A DNA stretch of 64,000 nucleotides from GCA-003244245 sp050699715 (GTDB lineage: Bacteria; Actinomycetota; Actinomycetes; Mycobacteriales; Pseudonocardiaceae), in NCBI GenBank assembly GCA_050699715.1, contig JBOHFR010000006.1, forward strand, positions 1 to 64,000, given 5' to 3'. How positions within the stretch are numbered: position 1 is the stretch's first letter; each line of letters starts with the position of its first letter. The translations under genes and the position numbers were made by a program. The notes beneath the pieces are model-generated. The model saw nothing but the letters and a program-made list of their open reading frames with translations. It had not been told where the DNA came from and ran no database searches. Positions 41,528-50,493 of the stretch are shown here, in pieces.

Positions 41528-43237
41528 TCATCCACCCCTGGTGGCGCTGACATCGACTCGATTGAGCGCCACGCTGCGCCCGACGGTGAGCCGGATCAAT
41601 CCGAAGCTGAGCAGCACGATCACAGTGAGCACTGTGCAGTAGGCGAATGCCACGCCGTAGTGTGAGGTGTTCACGGCGTTGAGGATCTGCGACGTCATGA
41701 TGGGGGTGTCCGATGTCACGAGGAATACCACGGCCGACACCGATGTCATGCTGTGCGTGAAGCTGTAACACAGGCCGGTGAGCAGCGCCGGGCGGATCAG
41801 CGGCAGCGTGATACGCCGCAAGGTGGTCCCGTGGTCAGTGCCGAGATTGGCCGACGCCTCCTCGAGTGAGGGATGAAGCTGGGAAAGCGCTCCCATCGCG
41901 GTGCGTTGCCCGCCGGGCAGGCTGCGCGCGACGTAGGACAGGACGATGGCGAGCGCTCCACCGAAGACCGCGCCGACCCCCGCAAAGGCGGGCAGCACCG
42001 TCACCGGGCCGATGGCGACCTTGGTGTGATAAGCCAGGAGATAGCCAATACCCAGCACGGTGCCGGGTACCGCGATCCCTAGCATGCCCACGAAGTCCAG
42101 CCACAGCGCCGCAGCCCGTACATGCCGGACCACCAGCCAGGCGATGATTGTGCCCATCAGACCGGCGATGGGCGTGGCGATCACGGCCAGCAGCAGCGTA
42201 TTCGTGATCGATTCCCGGCCGTGGCCCAGCAACACCTCGTGGAAGTGTCCCAGGGTCAGTTCGTAGTTGGCCCCGAAGACATTGGTGGTGATCCCGCCGA
42301 GGATGACCGTGGCGTACAGGCTCAGAATGACCGCGCCGACCAGCAGCGCCAGGGCGAAGATCGGCCACCGCGCCCAGCCACCGACGAGGTGCACGCTGCC
42401 CGAGGGTCTGCCGGTCACGGTCGTCCGCACCTTGCCCCCTAGCCAGTAACGCTGAGCGACGAACAGCCCGACCGTCGGCACGAGCAGGATCACGCTGTAC
42501 ACCGCCGCCGACGTGGTGTCGTACTCACCCGTCACGGCGAAGTAGGCGCTGCTGGCCAGCACGGTGTAGTCACCGCCCAGCACCAGCGGATTGGCCAGGT
42601 CGGCGATGGACTCGACGAACAGCAGCAGGAACGGGGCTGCCAGACCTGGCGCGAGCAGCGGCAGCTGCACGGTTCGGAAGATCCGCCAGCAGCTCGCGCC
42701 CAGGTTCATTGCGGCTTCCTCCAGGGCGGGATCCAGCGCCCGCATCATGCTGAGCAAGCCCAGGTAGGCCACCGGAAAGAACGACAACGACAGGACGAGC
42801 ACAAGCCCGTCCAGGCCATAGATCTGGTCACTCAACCCGAGGACACCGTAGGTGATGAGCCCCTTGCGCCCGTACAGCACGATGATCGCGGTGGCCACCG
42901 CGAACGGCGGGCTGACGATCGGAATGAGCGCGATGACGTGCAGGGCCCGCTTGAACGGAACGTCGAGGCGGGCCTGGACGTAGGCGAACAGGAACCCGAG
43001 CGCGGTACCGCAGAGGCCCACCAGCAGGCCAAGCACCACGGTGTTGCGCAGGGTGGTGAGGCCGGCCCGGGACGTCAGGAACCCCGCGTAGTGGGGCAGG
43101 GCCTCGGCGCTGAACGCGGTCCGCAAGACCATCCCCAGTGGGACGAGGGTGCCGGCAAGGACGAAGGCGACGGTCATGACCACCGCCACCATCACTCGGA
43201 CATCGCGGCGTCCCACCCGCTGGCTCCGGGTCATCAC
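41528..43237 (-). CDS. ABC transporter permease with two fused MetI domains (AfuB/FbpB-like)
   Basis: 569 residues with about twelve hydrophobic helices arranged as two binding-protein-dependent permease halves. Each half carries an EAA-like loop that contacts the ATPase: EEAAMNLGASCWRIFRTVQL then PLLAPGLA in the first half, and EEASANLGTDHGTTLRRITL then PLIRPAL in the second. Such fused permeases are typical of ferric (Fbp/Afu) and aminoethylphosphonate importers. The GTG at 43237 overlaps the binding-protein stop by four bases, so both proteins are translated together. Confidence 0.9.
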   Translation of the reverse strand: MMTRSQRVGRRDVRVMVAVVMTVAFVLAGTLVPLGMVLRTAFSAEALPHYAGFLTSRAGLTTLRNTVVLGLLVGLCGTALGFLFAYVQARLDVPFKRALHVIALIPIVSPPFAVATAIIVLYGRKGLITYGVLGLSDQIYGLDGLVLVLSLSFFPVAYLGLLSMMRALDPALEEAAMNLGASCWRIFRTVQLPLLAPGLAAPFLLLFVESIADLANPLVLGGDYTVLASSAYFAVTGEYDTTSAAVYSVILLVPTVGLFVAQRYWLGGKVRTTVTGRPSGSVHLVGGWARWPIFALALLVGAVILSLYATVILGGITTNVFGANYELTLGHFHEVLLGHGRESITNTLLLAVIATPIAGLMGTIIAWLVVRHVRAAALWLDFVGMLGIAVPGTVLGIGYLLAYHTKVAIGPVTVLPAFAGVGAVFGGALAIVLSYVARSLPGGQRTAMGALSQLHPSLEEASANLGTDHGTTLRRITLPLIRPALLTGLCYSFTHSMTSVSAVVFLVTSDTPIMTSQILNAVNTSHYGVAFAYCTVLTVIVLLSFGLIRLTVGRSVALNRVDVSATRGG

Positions 43238-44274
43238 CGCGGTGCGATCTGTTCATCGAAACGCTTGACCAGCGCAGGTTTCGCTTTGCCCGCAGCGGTG
43301 AAATCGTAGCGTATCAGTTTCAGCTGGTCCAGGTGCGCCGAGTGGTCGGAGATCTTCGCGGCCGGGTTTGTCGGCAGCTGGTAGGACTGCACCGTCGGCC
43401 CGATCTCTTCGGTTTTCGCCGTCAATGCCCAGTCGACGTAAGCTTTGGCGGCGTCGAGGTTTCGGGTTCCTGTGACCACGGCGACTCCGCCGACCTCGTA
43501 TCCGGTGCCTTCCTGGGGGAAGGAGACCACCAGGTTGGTGAAGCCATTCTCTTGGCTGGCGACGCAGTCGTGGGAGAACATGATGGCGGTGCCGGTTTCG
43601 CCTCGACCTACCTGTTGCGACGGGCCGATCCCGGATTTGCTGAACTGCAAGATGTTGGGGCGAAGCGCTTTCAGGTAGGAGAAAGCCTTGTCCTGATCGC
43701 CGTGGGCCAGCACAATCTGGGTCCAGAGCGCGGTGTAGCCCGTTCCCGAGGTTGCCGGGTGCGCTACGGAGATATTCTCCTGGTAGCGTGGATTGAGCAG
43801 GTCCGCCCAGGATGTGGGTGGCCGCAGTCTTTTGTCGCTGAGCACCTTCTTGTTCGAGCAGAATCCCAGGATACCGACGTACACACCGGTCCACGAACCG
43901 TCCAGGGATTTCCACTCCGGACGGATCGCCCGCGCGTTGGGTGACATGTACGGCTCCAGCAGGCCCTTGTTCGCGGCTGCGGCGTATCCATCCGCGGGGC
44001 CGCCGTGCCAGACGTCGAACTCCGGGTTGGCCTTGCCGGCTTCCAGGCGGGCCACCGCCTCGCCGCTGGACAGCCGAACGAAATCGGCCTCGATACCGGT
44101 CTGTTGGGTGAAAGCCGTGGTGTTGGCGGCACACCATTCCTCGGTCGCCCCGCACAGCACAGTGATCTTCCCTCTACCAGCCTGCGCGGAGCCACCGCTG
44201 TGACAAGCAGCGCTGAGCGTCGCCGCGACCACCATGGCTGCCGCGATGCGGAGATATCGACGTGGCCTGGCCAT
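43234..44274 (-). CDS. Family 1 extracellular solute-binding lipoprotein (AfuA/FbpA-like)
   Basis: 346 residues with a signal peptide ending in a Cys (AAAMVVAATLSAACHSGGSA). The mature part has the SBP_bac_1/FbpA fold: ITVLCGATEEWCAANTTAFT and GIEADFVRLSSGEAVARLEA near the start, PEFDVWHGGPADGYAAAANK, and PATSGTGYTALWTQIVLAHG. Members bind ferric ion or phosphorylated compounds. A GAGGAGG ribosome site precedes the ATG at 44274. It follows a two-component system on the same strand, which probably senses the same solute and controls the transporter. Confidence 0.88.
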   Translation of the reverse strand: MARPRRYLRIAAAMVVAATLSAACHSGGSAQAGRGKITVLCGATEEWCAANTTAFTQQTGIEADFVRLSSGEAVARLEAGKANPEFDVWHGGPADGYAAAANKGLLEPYMSPNARAIRPEWKSLDGSWTGVYVGILGFCSNKKVLSDKRLRPPTSWADLLNPRYQENISVAHPATSGTGYTALWTQIVLAHGDQDKAFSYLKALRPNILQFSKSGIGPSQQVGRGETGTAIMFSHDCVASQENGFTNLVVSFPQEGTGYEVGGVAVVTGTRNLDAAKAYVDWALTAKTEEIGPTVQSYQLPTNPAAKISDHSAHLDQLKLIRYDFTAAGKAKPALVKRFDEQIAPR

Positions 44275-44373
44275 TGCGGGGAGCCCTCCTCGACGGTAGC
44301 CGGCTTCCTCGGGACGTGATCACCTGGAAGTGTAGGAGGCACTGATACCCAGCGTGGTGATGCTGCGGTGAGA

Positions 44374-44397
44374 GTTGGTGACAGTTCAGTCACCAAC
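44374..44397. repeat. Nine-base-arm palindrome across the response-regulator stop
   Basis: gttggtgac (44374-44382), agttca, gtcaccaac (44389-44397): perfect inverted repeat containing the response-regulator stop codon. It may be a weak terminator or a regulator site at the boundary with the transporter genes. No U-tract is present. Confidence 0.5.
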
Positions 44398-45087
44398 TGG
44401 CGGAAAGTCCGGCATGACGTACCCGACTCCGCGAATAGTCTGCACGTACTCGGCGGCGCCGTCGACCGTGGCGAGTTGTGAGCGGAGCCGGTGCGCCGCC
44501 GACTTCACGATGTCGCGACCACCAGCCAGATCGTGCGCTCCCCAGACCTCGCGCAGCAGAGCACCCCACGACTGAGGCGTGCCTCGATGTGTCGCCAGGT
44601 GGGCGAGGAGCCTGAACTCGAGGAACGACAACTTTATACGCTGCCTGGCGAATAGCACGACGTGCTGGGTCGGGTTGATCAGTAGCTGACCCACGCGCAT
44701 CGTCGCGCCGGCAACGGTACCTCGGCTACGGTCGACCAACCCCTTGGCCCGAAGCCTGACCTCGTCGGGATGAAACGGCTTGGTGACGTAGTCATCCGCG
44801 CCGAGCTTGAGAGCGGCGATGGCATCCTCGGGCCGCGCGAGCGCGGTAAGCATCATAATCGGGACTTGTGAGTAGGCGCGGATTCGGCTGCACAGCGACA
44901 AACCGTCCATCCCCGGCATGAGAACGTCGATTGTCACGAGATCGACGGCGTGATCACGAAAGATGTTGAGCGCGGTGGCGCCATCGTGCGCGCTGAGCAC
45001 GGTGAAGCCCTGTGTCTCCAAGGCGAAACCGATCATCATCGTCATCTGCGGCTCGTCATCCACCACGAGCACCTTGGTGTGTTTCAT
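44386..45087 (-). CDS. OmpR-family response regulator
   Basis: 233 residues. The receiver domain has the acidic pocket VLVVDDEP, the phospho-acceptor Asp in LVTIDVLMPGMDGLSLCSRI, and the conserved Lys in GADDYVTKPFHPDEV. The C-terminal winged-helix DNA-binding domain follows (HVVLFARQRIKLSFLEFRLL, then RDIVKSAAHRLRSQLATVDG and IRGVGYVM). It overlaps the histidine-kinase stop by four bases (ATGA). It probably regulates the downstream transporter genes. Confidence 0.93.
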   Translation of the reverse strand: MKHTKVLVVDDEPQMTMMIGFALETQGFTVLSAHDGATALNIFRDHAVDLVTIDVLMPGMDGLSLCSRIRAYSQVPIMMLTALARPEDAIAALKLGADDYVTKPFHPDEVRLRAKGLVDRSRGTVAGATMRVGQLLINPTQHVVLFARQRIKLSFLEFRLLAHLATHRGTPQSWGALLREVWGAHDLAGGRDIVKSAAHRLRSQLATVDGAAEYVQTIRGVGYVMPDFPPVGD

Positions 45088-45956
45088 CTGGACTCCGCGG
45101 TCGGCATCGAGGTGGTGGGCATCGTGAAGAGGAAGGTGGTGCCTCGGTGAGCGGTGGTGTCCACGAGAATCGTTCCACCGTGTGCCTCGACGATAGCCTT
45201 CGTGATCACCAGTCCGAGCCCTGTTCCGTCCTCCAATGGGCGGCCGGTGACGAAACGGCGGAAGAGCTGGTGGCGTTGCTCGCGGGTCATTCCTCTGCCG
45301 TCGTCGGTGACGTAGACCGCGACCCCATCATCCACTTCCATCACCCGGACGCTGATGCTGCCACCGTCTGAGGTGTATCGGTTGGCGTTGGAGAGCAGGT
45401 TGGTCAGCACCTGCAGCATGTGGGCGGGGTCAGCCGAGATCTCGCGGGTGACCTGGGGAGTGTCCAGGGTGATCCGCTGATTGCGCTGCGCGCACAGTGG
45501 GCGCATCGCCACGACCACCTCCCAGGCCAGCGCTGAGATATCGATCAATTCTCGGCGCGGGACGAACACCCCGGCGTCAATCTTCGCCTGGATGAGCAAT
45601 CCTTCGCACAAGCCGATCACCTGCTCACTCTGCACAGAGATCGCCCGCAGGAGTTTGCGCTGGTCGTGGTTCACCGCGCCGCGCGACTCCTCGAGGAGCA
45701 GCTCAACGGCAGCTTGGATCATGCTGAGCGGGGTCCGCAGCTCATGGCTGAGCGCGGCCACGTGCTCAGCTCGCCGCTCCAGTGCCTGTTGTAACCGGGC
45801 GAGCTCGGTCTGGTGCCGCCGGATGGTTCGGCGGCCGGCCAGCGCAACGAAGACGCCTCCGCCCACCGCGACAGCAGAGACTACCGCGGCAGCGAGCACT
45901 GCCGGCCAGGAGCCGAACCCGGCTAGCAGGCGCACCGTGTCGGCCACACTGGTCAT
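45084..45956 (-). CDS. Membrane sensor histidine kinase
   Basis: 290 residues. One N-terminal membrane helix (LAAAVVSAVAVGGGVFVALA) with almost no extracellular part, a HisKA domain with the phospho-accepting His in HVAALSHELRTPLSMIQAAV, and a HATPase_c domain (LTNLLSNANRYTSDGGSISV, DDGRGMTREQRHQLFRRFV, GLGLVITKAIVEAHGG). The lack of a sensor domain suggests it senses through the membrane or a partner protein. It is divergent from serA with 58 bases between them, and its stop overlaps the response regulator start. Confidence 0.92.
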   Translation of the reverse strand: MTSVADTVRLLAGFGSWPAVLAAAVVSAVAVGGGVFVALAGRRTIRRHQTELARLQQALERRAEHVAALSHELRTPLSMIQAAVELLLEESRGAVNHDQRKLLRAISVQSEQVIGLCEGLLIQAKIDAGVFVPRRELIDISALAWEVVVAMRPLCAQRNQRITLDTPQVTREISADPAHMLQVLTNLLSNANRYTSDGGSISVRVMEVDDGVAVYVTDDGRGMTREQRHQLFRRFVTGRPLEDGTGLGLVITKAIVEAHGGTILVDTTAHRGTTFLFTMPTTSMPTAESR

Positions 45957-46014
45957 TGTCCCTGGGCCAGATGCCGTGACCTGTCGCGTCGCGGCTCAAC
46001 TAGACTCGGTGGCC

Positions 46015-47601
46015 GTGACCCGACCCATAGTCTTGATCGCGGAAAAGCTCGCGCCGTCGGTGCTGGAGGTCTTCGGTGCCGAGTTCGACGTCCAGCACGT
46101 CGAGGGCACCGACCGACCGGCCCTGTTCGAGGCCCTGGCCGGTGCCGAGGCGTTGCTGGTGCGCTCGGCCACCCGAGTGGACGCCGAGGCGCTCGGCCAC
46201 GCGCCCCGGCTCAAGGTCGTGGCCAGGGCTGGTGTCGGGCTGGACAATGTCGACGTGCCGGCGGCCACCGAGCGCGGGGTGATGGTGGTCAACGCGCCCA
46301 CCTCCAATATCGTCTCGGCTGCGGAGCACGCCGTCGGGCTGCTGCTGGCGGTGGCTCGGCGCATCCCGGCGGCCGATGCCAGCCTGCGTCGTGGGCGATG
46401 GGAGCGCAGTTCGTTCGGTGGCGTCGAGCTGTCCGGCAAGACCGTGGGGGTGGTGGGCCTGGGCAAGATCGGCCAGCTGGTCGCCCAACGGTTGGCGGCC
46501 TTTGGAACCACGCTGATCGCCTACGACCCCTATGTGTCACCGGCGCGGGCCGCGCAGCTGGGCATCGAGCTGGTCGACCTGGACGAGCTGCTCTCCCGCG
46601 CTGATGCCATTTCGATCCACCTGCCCAAGACCTCCGAGACGCTCGGGCTGATCGGTGCCGAGCAGCTTGCCAAGACCAAGCCAGGCGTGCTGATCGTCAA
46701 CGCCGCCCGCGGTGGTCTGGTGGATGAGCAGGCGCTGGCTGACGCGGTACGGCGGGGTCAGGTCGGCGGCGCGGGCATTGACGTCTTCGCCACTGAGCCG
46801 TGCACGGCCAGCCCGTTGTTCGAGCTCTCGCAGGTGGTCGTCACACCGCACCTGGGCGCCTCCACCGCCGAGGCGCAGGACCGGGCGGGTACCGACGTCG
46901 CGCGCAGCGTGTTGCGAGCGCTGCGCGGGGAATTCGTTCCTGACGCGGTGAACGTGACCAGTGGCGGGGTAGTGGGCGAGGAGGTGCGGCCCTGGCTGCC
47001 GCTGACCCAGAAACTGGGCATCGTGCTGGCCGTGCTGACCGGCCGCTCGCTCACGTCGGTGACCGTCGATGTGCGCGGTGAACTGGCCGCCGAGGACGTC
47101 TCCGTGCTGCGGCTCGCGGCGCTGCGCGGCGTTTTCACCGGTGTCGTGGACGAGCAGGTCACCTTCGTCAACGCGCTGCGGCTGGCGCAGGAGCGGGGGG
47201 TGGCCGTCGCGGTGGTCAGCGCCCCGGAGAGCCCAAGTCACCGGAGCGTGGTGAGTGTGCGGGGAGTCTGCGCCGACGGCACGGTGCACTCGGTCTCGGG
47301 AGCGCTGTCCGGTCCGACGCAGGTGCAGAAGGTGGTCGAGGTCGATGGCCGGCACTTCGACTTGCGGGCCTACGGTGCGGTGATCCTCGTGGAGTACCCG
47401 GACCGTCCGGGCGTGATGGGTATCGTCGGCACGCTGCTGGGCGATGCGGGTGTCAATATTGAGGCGGCCCAGATCAGCCAGGCGACCGCGCGCACCGATG
47501 CGATCATGATGTTGCGGGTGGACCGGCCAGTTCCCGGCCAGGTGCTGGCGGCGCTCGGACCATTGGTCAGCGCCCGCGCCATCCGCTCGGTCACGTTGTG
47601 A
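46015..47601 (+). CDS. serA: D-3-phosphoglycerate dehydrogenase
   Basis: 528 residues from the GTG at 46015 (normal for actinobacterial SerA; the longer upstream frame is rejected). NAD-binding GKTVGVVGLGKIGQLVAQRL and the active-site residues around NAARGGLVDEQALADAVRRG and PHLGASTAEAQDRAG are clear. An intervening ASB domain and a C-terminal ACT domain (VEYPDRPGVMGIVGTLLGDA, GVNIEAAQISQ) for serine feedback follow. It makes 3-phosphohydroxypyruvate for serine. Its position between ilvC and leuB matches mycobacteria, except that here a TA pair, a transporter and a TCS intervene. Confidence 0.96.
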   Translation: MTRPIVLIAEKLAPSVLEVFGAEFDVQHVEGTDRPALFEALAGAEALLVRSATRVDAEALGHAPRLKVVARAGVGLDNVDVPAATERGVMVVNAPTSNIVSAAEHAVGLLLAVARRIPAADASLRRGRWERSSFGGVELSGKTVGVVGLGKIGQLVAQRLAAFGTTLIAYDPYVSPARAAQLGIELVDLDELLSRADAISIHLPKTSETLGLIGAEQLAKTKPGVLIVNAARGGLVDEQALADAVRRGQVGGAGIDVFATEPCTASPLFELSQVVVTPHLGASTAEAQDRAGTDVARSVLRALRGEFVPDAVNVTSGGVVGEEVRPWLPLTQKLGIVLAVLTGRSLTSVTVDVRGELAAEDVSVLRLAALRGVFTGVVDEQVTFVNALRLAQERGVAVAVVSAPESPSHRSVVSVRGVCADGTVHSVSGALSGPTQVQKVVEVDGRHFDLRAYGAVILVEYPDRPGVMGIVGTLLGDAGVNIEAAQISQATARTDAIMMLRVDRPVPGQVLAALGPLVSARAIRSVTL

Positions 47602-47810
47602 CGAGGCCGAAGGCCAGGTAGCACGACCGGCGCAGTCCTCCGAGGGTGCCCTGTAGCGGGACTCGGCCGACTGGCCCATGATATGTCGCAGGAGTACCCG
47701 TTCGGGGTACCCCGTTTGGCTCATCCGTCGTGCGATGCTCTCTGTTGCTGCGGGTAACCTGCCCGTTGCAGAGGGTCCCATGGCGGGGGCCCGGGCATTG
47801 GAGGTGGCGC

Positions 47811-48857
47811 ATGCGGCTCGCGGTGATCCCCGGCGATGGGATTGGTCCGGAGGTGATCGGCGAGGCACTCAAGGTCCTGGAGGAGGTCGTCCCGGACGCC
47901 GAGACCACCCCCTACGATCTTGGCGCCGCGCGCTGGCACGCCACCGGGGAACTGCTCCCGGAGTCGGTGCTGGGCGAGCTCCGCCAGCACGACGCCATCC
48001 TGCTCGGCGCGGTGGGGGATCCCTCGGTGCCCAGCGGGATCCTGGAGCGCGGGCTGCTGTTGCGGCTGCGTTTCGAGATGGACCACCACGTGAACCTGCG
48101 GCCGGCGCGGCTGTACCCCGGGGTGCGCAGCCCCCTTGCGGACCCGGGCAGCATTGACATGATCGTGGTTCGGGAGGGCACCGAGGGTCCCTACACGGGC
48201 AACGGCGGGTTGCTGCGCAAGGACACTCCGCACGAGATCGCCACCGAGGTCAGCATCAACACCGCCTTCGGTGTGGAGCGGGTGGTGCGCGATGCGTTCG
48301 CCCGGGCCTCGGCGCGCCCGCGCCGGCACCTGACGCTGGTGCACAAGACGAACGTGCTCTCGTACGCCGGATCGCTGTGGTCGCGCATCGTGGAAGAGGT
48401 GTCGCTGCAGCATCCCGAGGTGACCGTGGCCTACCAGCACGTTGACGCGGCCACCATCCACCTGGTCACCAACCCCGGCCGGTTCGACGTCATCGTCACC
48501 GACAACCTGTTCGGTGACATCCTCACCGACCTCGCGGCCGCCGTCACCGGCGGGATCGGCCTCGCCGCCAGCGGGAATCTCGACGTCACCCGCCGCAACC
48601 CCAGCATGTTCGAGCCGGTGCACGGCTCCGCACCGGACATCGCCGGCCAGGGCATCGCCGACCCGACCGCAGCGGTGCTGTCGATCGGGCTGATGCTCGC
48701 CCACCTGGGGATGGACGAGCCGTCCCGCCGGGTGGAGGCCGCGGTGGCCTTCGACCTGGCCACCCGGGATCACACCCACCCCGGTGGTACCCGCGCCATT
48801 GGTGATCGCCTGGCCGCCCTGGTCTCCTCAAGCCAGCGCGTCGAGCGAATCTCGTGA
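47811..48857 (+). CDS. leuB: 3-isopropylmalate dehydrogenase
   Basis: 348 residues from the ATG at 47811, with GGAGGTG directly upstream. Signatures: LAVIPGDGIGPEVIGEALKV at the start, VREGTEGPYTGNGGLLRKDT, the metal-binding NPGRFDVIVTDNLFGDILTD then LAAAVTGGIGLAASGNLDV, and the NAD site MFEPVHGSAPDIAGQGIADP. It oxidises and decarboxylates 3-isopropylmalate in leucine synthesis. A 209-base gap to serA contains a possible hairpin (gtaccc/gggtac near 47693) but no leader peptide. It converges on the aminotransferase gene 22 bases on. Confidence 0.95.
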   Translation: MRLAVIPGDGIGPEVIGEALKVLEEVVPDAETTPYDLGAARWHATGELLPESVLGELRQHDAILLGAVGDPSVPSGILERGLLLRLRFEMDHHVNLRPARLYPGVRSPLADPGSIDMIVVREGTEGPYTGNGGLLRKDTPHEIATEVSINTAFGVERVVRDAFARASARPRRHLTLVHKTNVLSYAGSLWSRIVEEVSLQHPEVTVAYQHVDAATIHLVTNPGRFDVIVTDNLFGDILTDLAAAVTGGIGLAASGNLDVTRRNPSMFEPVHGSAPDIAGQGIADPTAAVLSIGLMLAHLGMDEPSRRVEAAVAFDLATRDHTHPGGTRAIGDRLAALVSSSQRVERIS

Positions 48858-48879
48858 GCCCAAGGACTATCTGCTGGGA

Positions 48880-50283
48880 CTAGCTCATGGACAGCAGCGA
48901 CCCGGGTGATGGCGGGGCGGATGGGCTGCACTCTTGGAGGACGTCGAGGAGAATGGTGCAGGCGGTGTCGAGGACTTCCTCGGTCACGTTGAGCGGCGGC
49001 ATCAACCGCACGACGCAGTCGTGGCGCCCGCCGAGCTCGAGGATCAGCCCCCGGCGCAACGCCAGCGCTTGAATGTGCTCAGCCAGCTCACCTGCCGGCC
49101 GGCCATCCGCCGGGTCGGCGAGCTCGATGCCCCACATGAGCCCTAGGCCGCGCACCTCGCGCACCCACGGGTGGTCCCGGAGCCCGTCGAGCGCTCGGGC
49201 GAGCTGCTCACCGCGCCGCCGCACGTTGCCCAGCACGTCGTCCCGGCGGAAGATCCGGATCGTCTCCACCCCCGCCGCGAAGGCCAGCTGGTTGCCCCGG
49301 AAGGTCCCGGTGTGCGCGCCCGGAGCCCAGGCATCCAGCCGCTCGTCGTACAGGATGATCGCGACTGGGGCGCCGATCCCACTCAGCGCCTTCGACGCGA
49401 TGATGACATCGGGCTCGATGTCATACTGCTCGAAGGCGAACCAGGTGCCGGTGCGCCCGCAGCCGGTCTGCACCTCATCGACCACCAGGGGGATGTCCAG
49501 GGCGCGAGTCAGCGCGCGCACCCGCCGAACGAAGTCCGGGCGGGCGGGCACGACACCGCCTTCCCCTTGCACCATCTCCAGCACGACCGCAGCCGGTAAC
49601 GGTATCCCGCCGTTGGGGTCCCGCAGTGACCGCTCGAGGTAGCTGACACAGTTGGTCGTGCAGGTCTCCGGCGTGAGATCCACCGGACACCGGCCGCAGG
49701 AGGAGTACGGGAAGAAATGCACACCGGGCACGCCGTTGCGGACGGGCTCCTTGTTCGCCACCGGTCCACTGAGTGCCATAGCGGCGTGCGTGGTGCCGTG
49801 AAAGCCTCCCTGGAAGGAGATGACGTCGCCGCGCCCGGTCGCGGTCTTACAGAGCTTCAGCGCGGCGTCGACCGCGTTGGCTCCGGTGGGTCCGCAGAAG
49901 TGCACCCGCACTCGGCTGCGCATGGTTGGTGGGAGCATGGACAGCTGCGCGTCGGTGAAGGCGTCCTTGGCCGGGGTCGGAAAGTCGAGACCGTGGGTGA
50001 ACCGGCCAACCTGCTCGGTGACGGCCGCGACCAGCTCCGGATGGCTGTGGCCCAGGGGTAGCGCACCGGCACCGTTAAGGAAGTCGATGAAGACGTTGCC
50101 GTCGAGGTCGCGCACAAAACTGCCAGCAGCGTCCGCGATCGCGATCGGAAGGTGCCGCGGGTACACCCTGGCGTTGGACTCCCGGCGGCTCTGCCTGGCG
50201 AGTAGCTCGGCCGAGCGCGGTCCCGGAAGATCACCGTGGACGCACGGGCCGTTCACCGTCTCGTGCTGGGTGGGCATAACCAT
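48880..50283 (-). CDS. Diaminobutyrate--2-oxoglutarate-type class III aminotransferase
   Basis: 467 residues from the ATG at 50283, preceded by GGGAG; the frame's GTG at 50418 falls in a predicted promoter and is rejected. It has the class III PLP fold: GAGALPLGHSHPELVAAVTE, GPTGANAVDAALKLCKTATG, the Asp in LVVDEVQTGCGRTGTW, and the PLP Lys in PDVIIASKALSGIGAPVAII. Family members make L-2,4-diaminobutyrate from aspartate semialdehyde for ectoine, siderophores or polyamines. No ectA/ectC lies nearby, so a siderophore or peptide building-block role is possible. Two DtxR/IdeR-like boxes upstream support iron control. Confidence 0.75.
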   Translation of the reverse strand: MVMPTQHETVNGPCVHGDLPGPRSAELLARQSRRESNARVYPRHLPIAIADAAGSFVRDLDGNVFIDFLNGAGALPLGHSHPELVAAVTEQVGRFTHGLDFPTPAKDAFTDAQLSMLPPTMRSRVRVHFCGPTGANAVDAALKLCKTATGRGDVISFQGGFHGTTHAAMALSGPVANKEPVRNGVPGVHFFPYSSCGRCPVDLTPETCTTNCVSYLERSLRDPNGGIPLPAAVVLEMVQGEGGVVPARPDFVRRVRALTRALDIPLVVDEVQTGCGRTGTWFAFEQYDIEPDVIIASKALSGIGAPVAIILYDERLDAWAPGAHTGTFRGNQLAFAAGVETIRIFRRDDVLGNVRRRGEQLARALDGLRDHPWVREVRGLGLMWGIELADPADGRPAGELAEHIQALALRRGLILELGGRHDCVVRLMPPLNVTEEVLDTACTILLDVLQECSPSAPPSPGSLLSMS

Positions 50284-50408
50284 GGCGATCTCCCAGGGCA
50301 GCTCAGTGCAGATAGGAGCAAATAGGGCATGTTGAGTAGCGAATGCCAGACCAGCGGTGTCGGGCTCGGGCGGAGTGACAACAAACTCGCAGGTAAAGTA
50401 ATCAAAAA

Positions 50409-50437
50409 ATTCTAACACCGGATGAACAGGAGGTGAA
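50409..50437 (-). promoter_or_regulatory. Predicted promoter of the aminotransferase gene
   Basis: On the minus strand, TTCACC (50437-50432) and TAGAAT (50414-50409) are separated by 17 bases. Transcription would start near 50402, 120 bases upstream of the ATG at 50283. The patch is AT-rich against the surroundings. Confidence 0.45.
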
Positions 50438-50453
50438 TCATTACCTGATCGAG

Positions 50454-50493
50454 AGAAGGATTGCCTATCTTTTATAAGGATTGCCTATGCTTA
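50454..50493. promoter_or_regulatory. Tandem DtxR/IdeR-like iron boxes
   Basis: aaggattgcctat occurs twice, at 50456-50468 and 50476-50488, exactly 20 bases apart. The second copy with flanks (taaggattgcctatgctta) fits the 19-base DtxR/IdeR consensus TWAGGTWAGSCTWACCTWA at 15 positions by eye; the first fits at 13. They lie upstream of the promoter of the aminotransferase. Confidence 0.5.

Noticed and set aside
47690..47715. Hairpin gtaccc/gggtac between serA and leuB
   Set aside because: Arms of six bases without a U-tract are too weak to call a terminator.
50433..50477. Possible 14-codon plus-strand leader peptide after AGGAGG
   Set aside because: It lies over the iron boxes, has no downstream plus-strand gene, and its composition is unremarkable.
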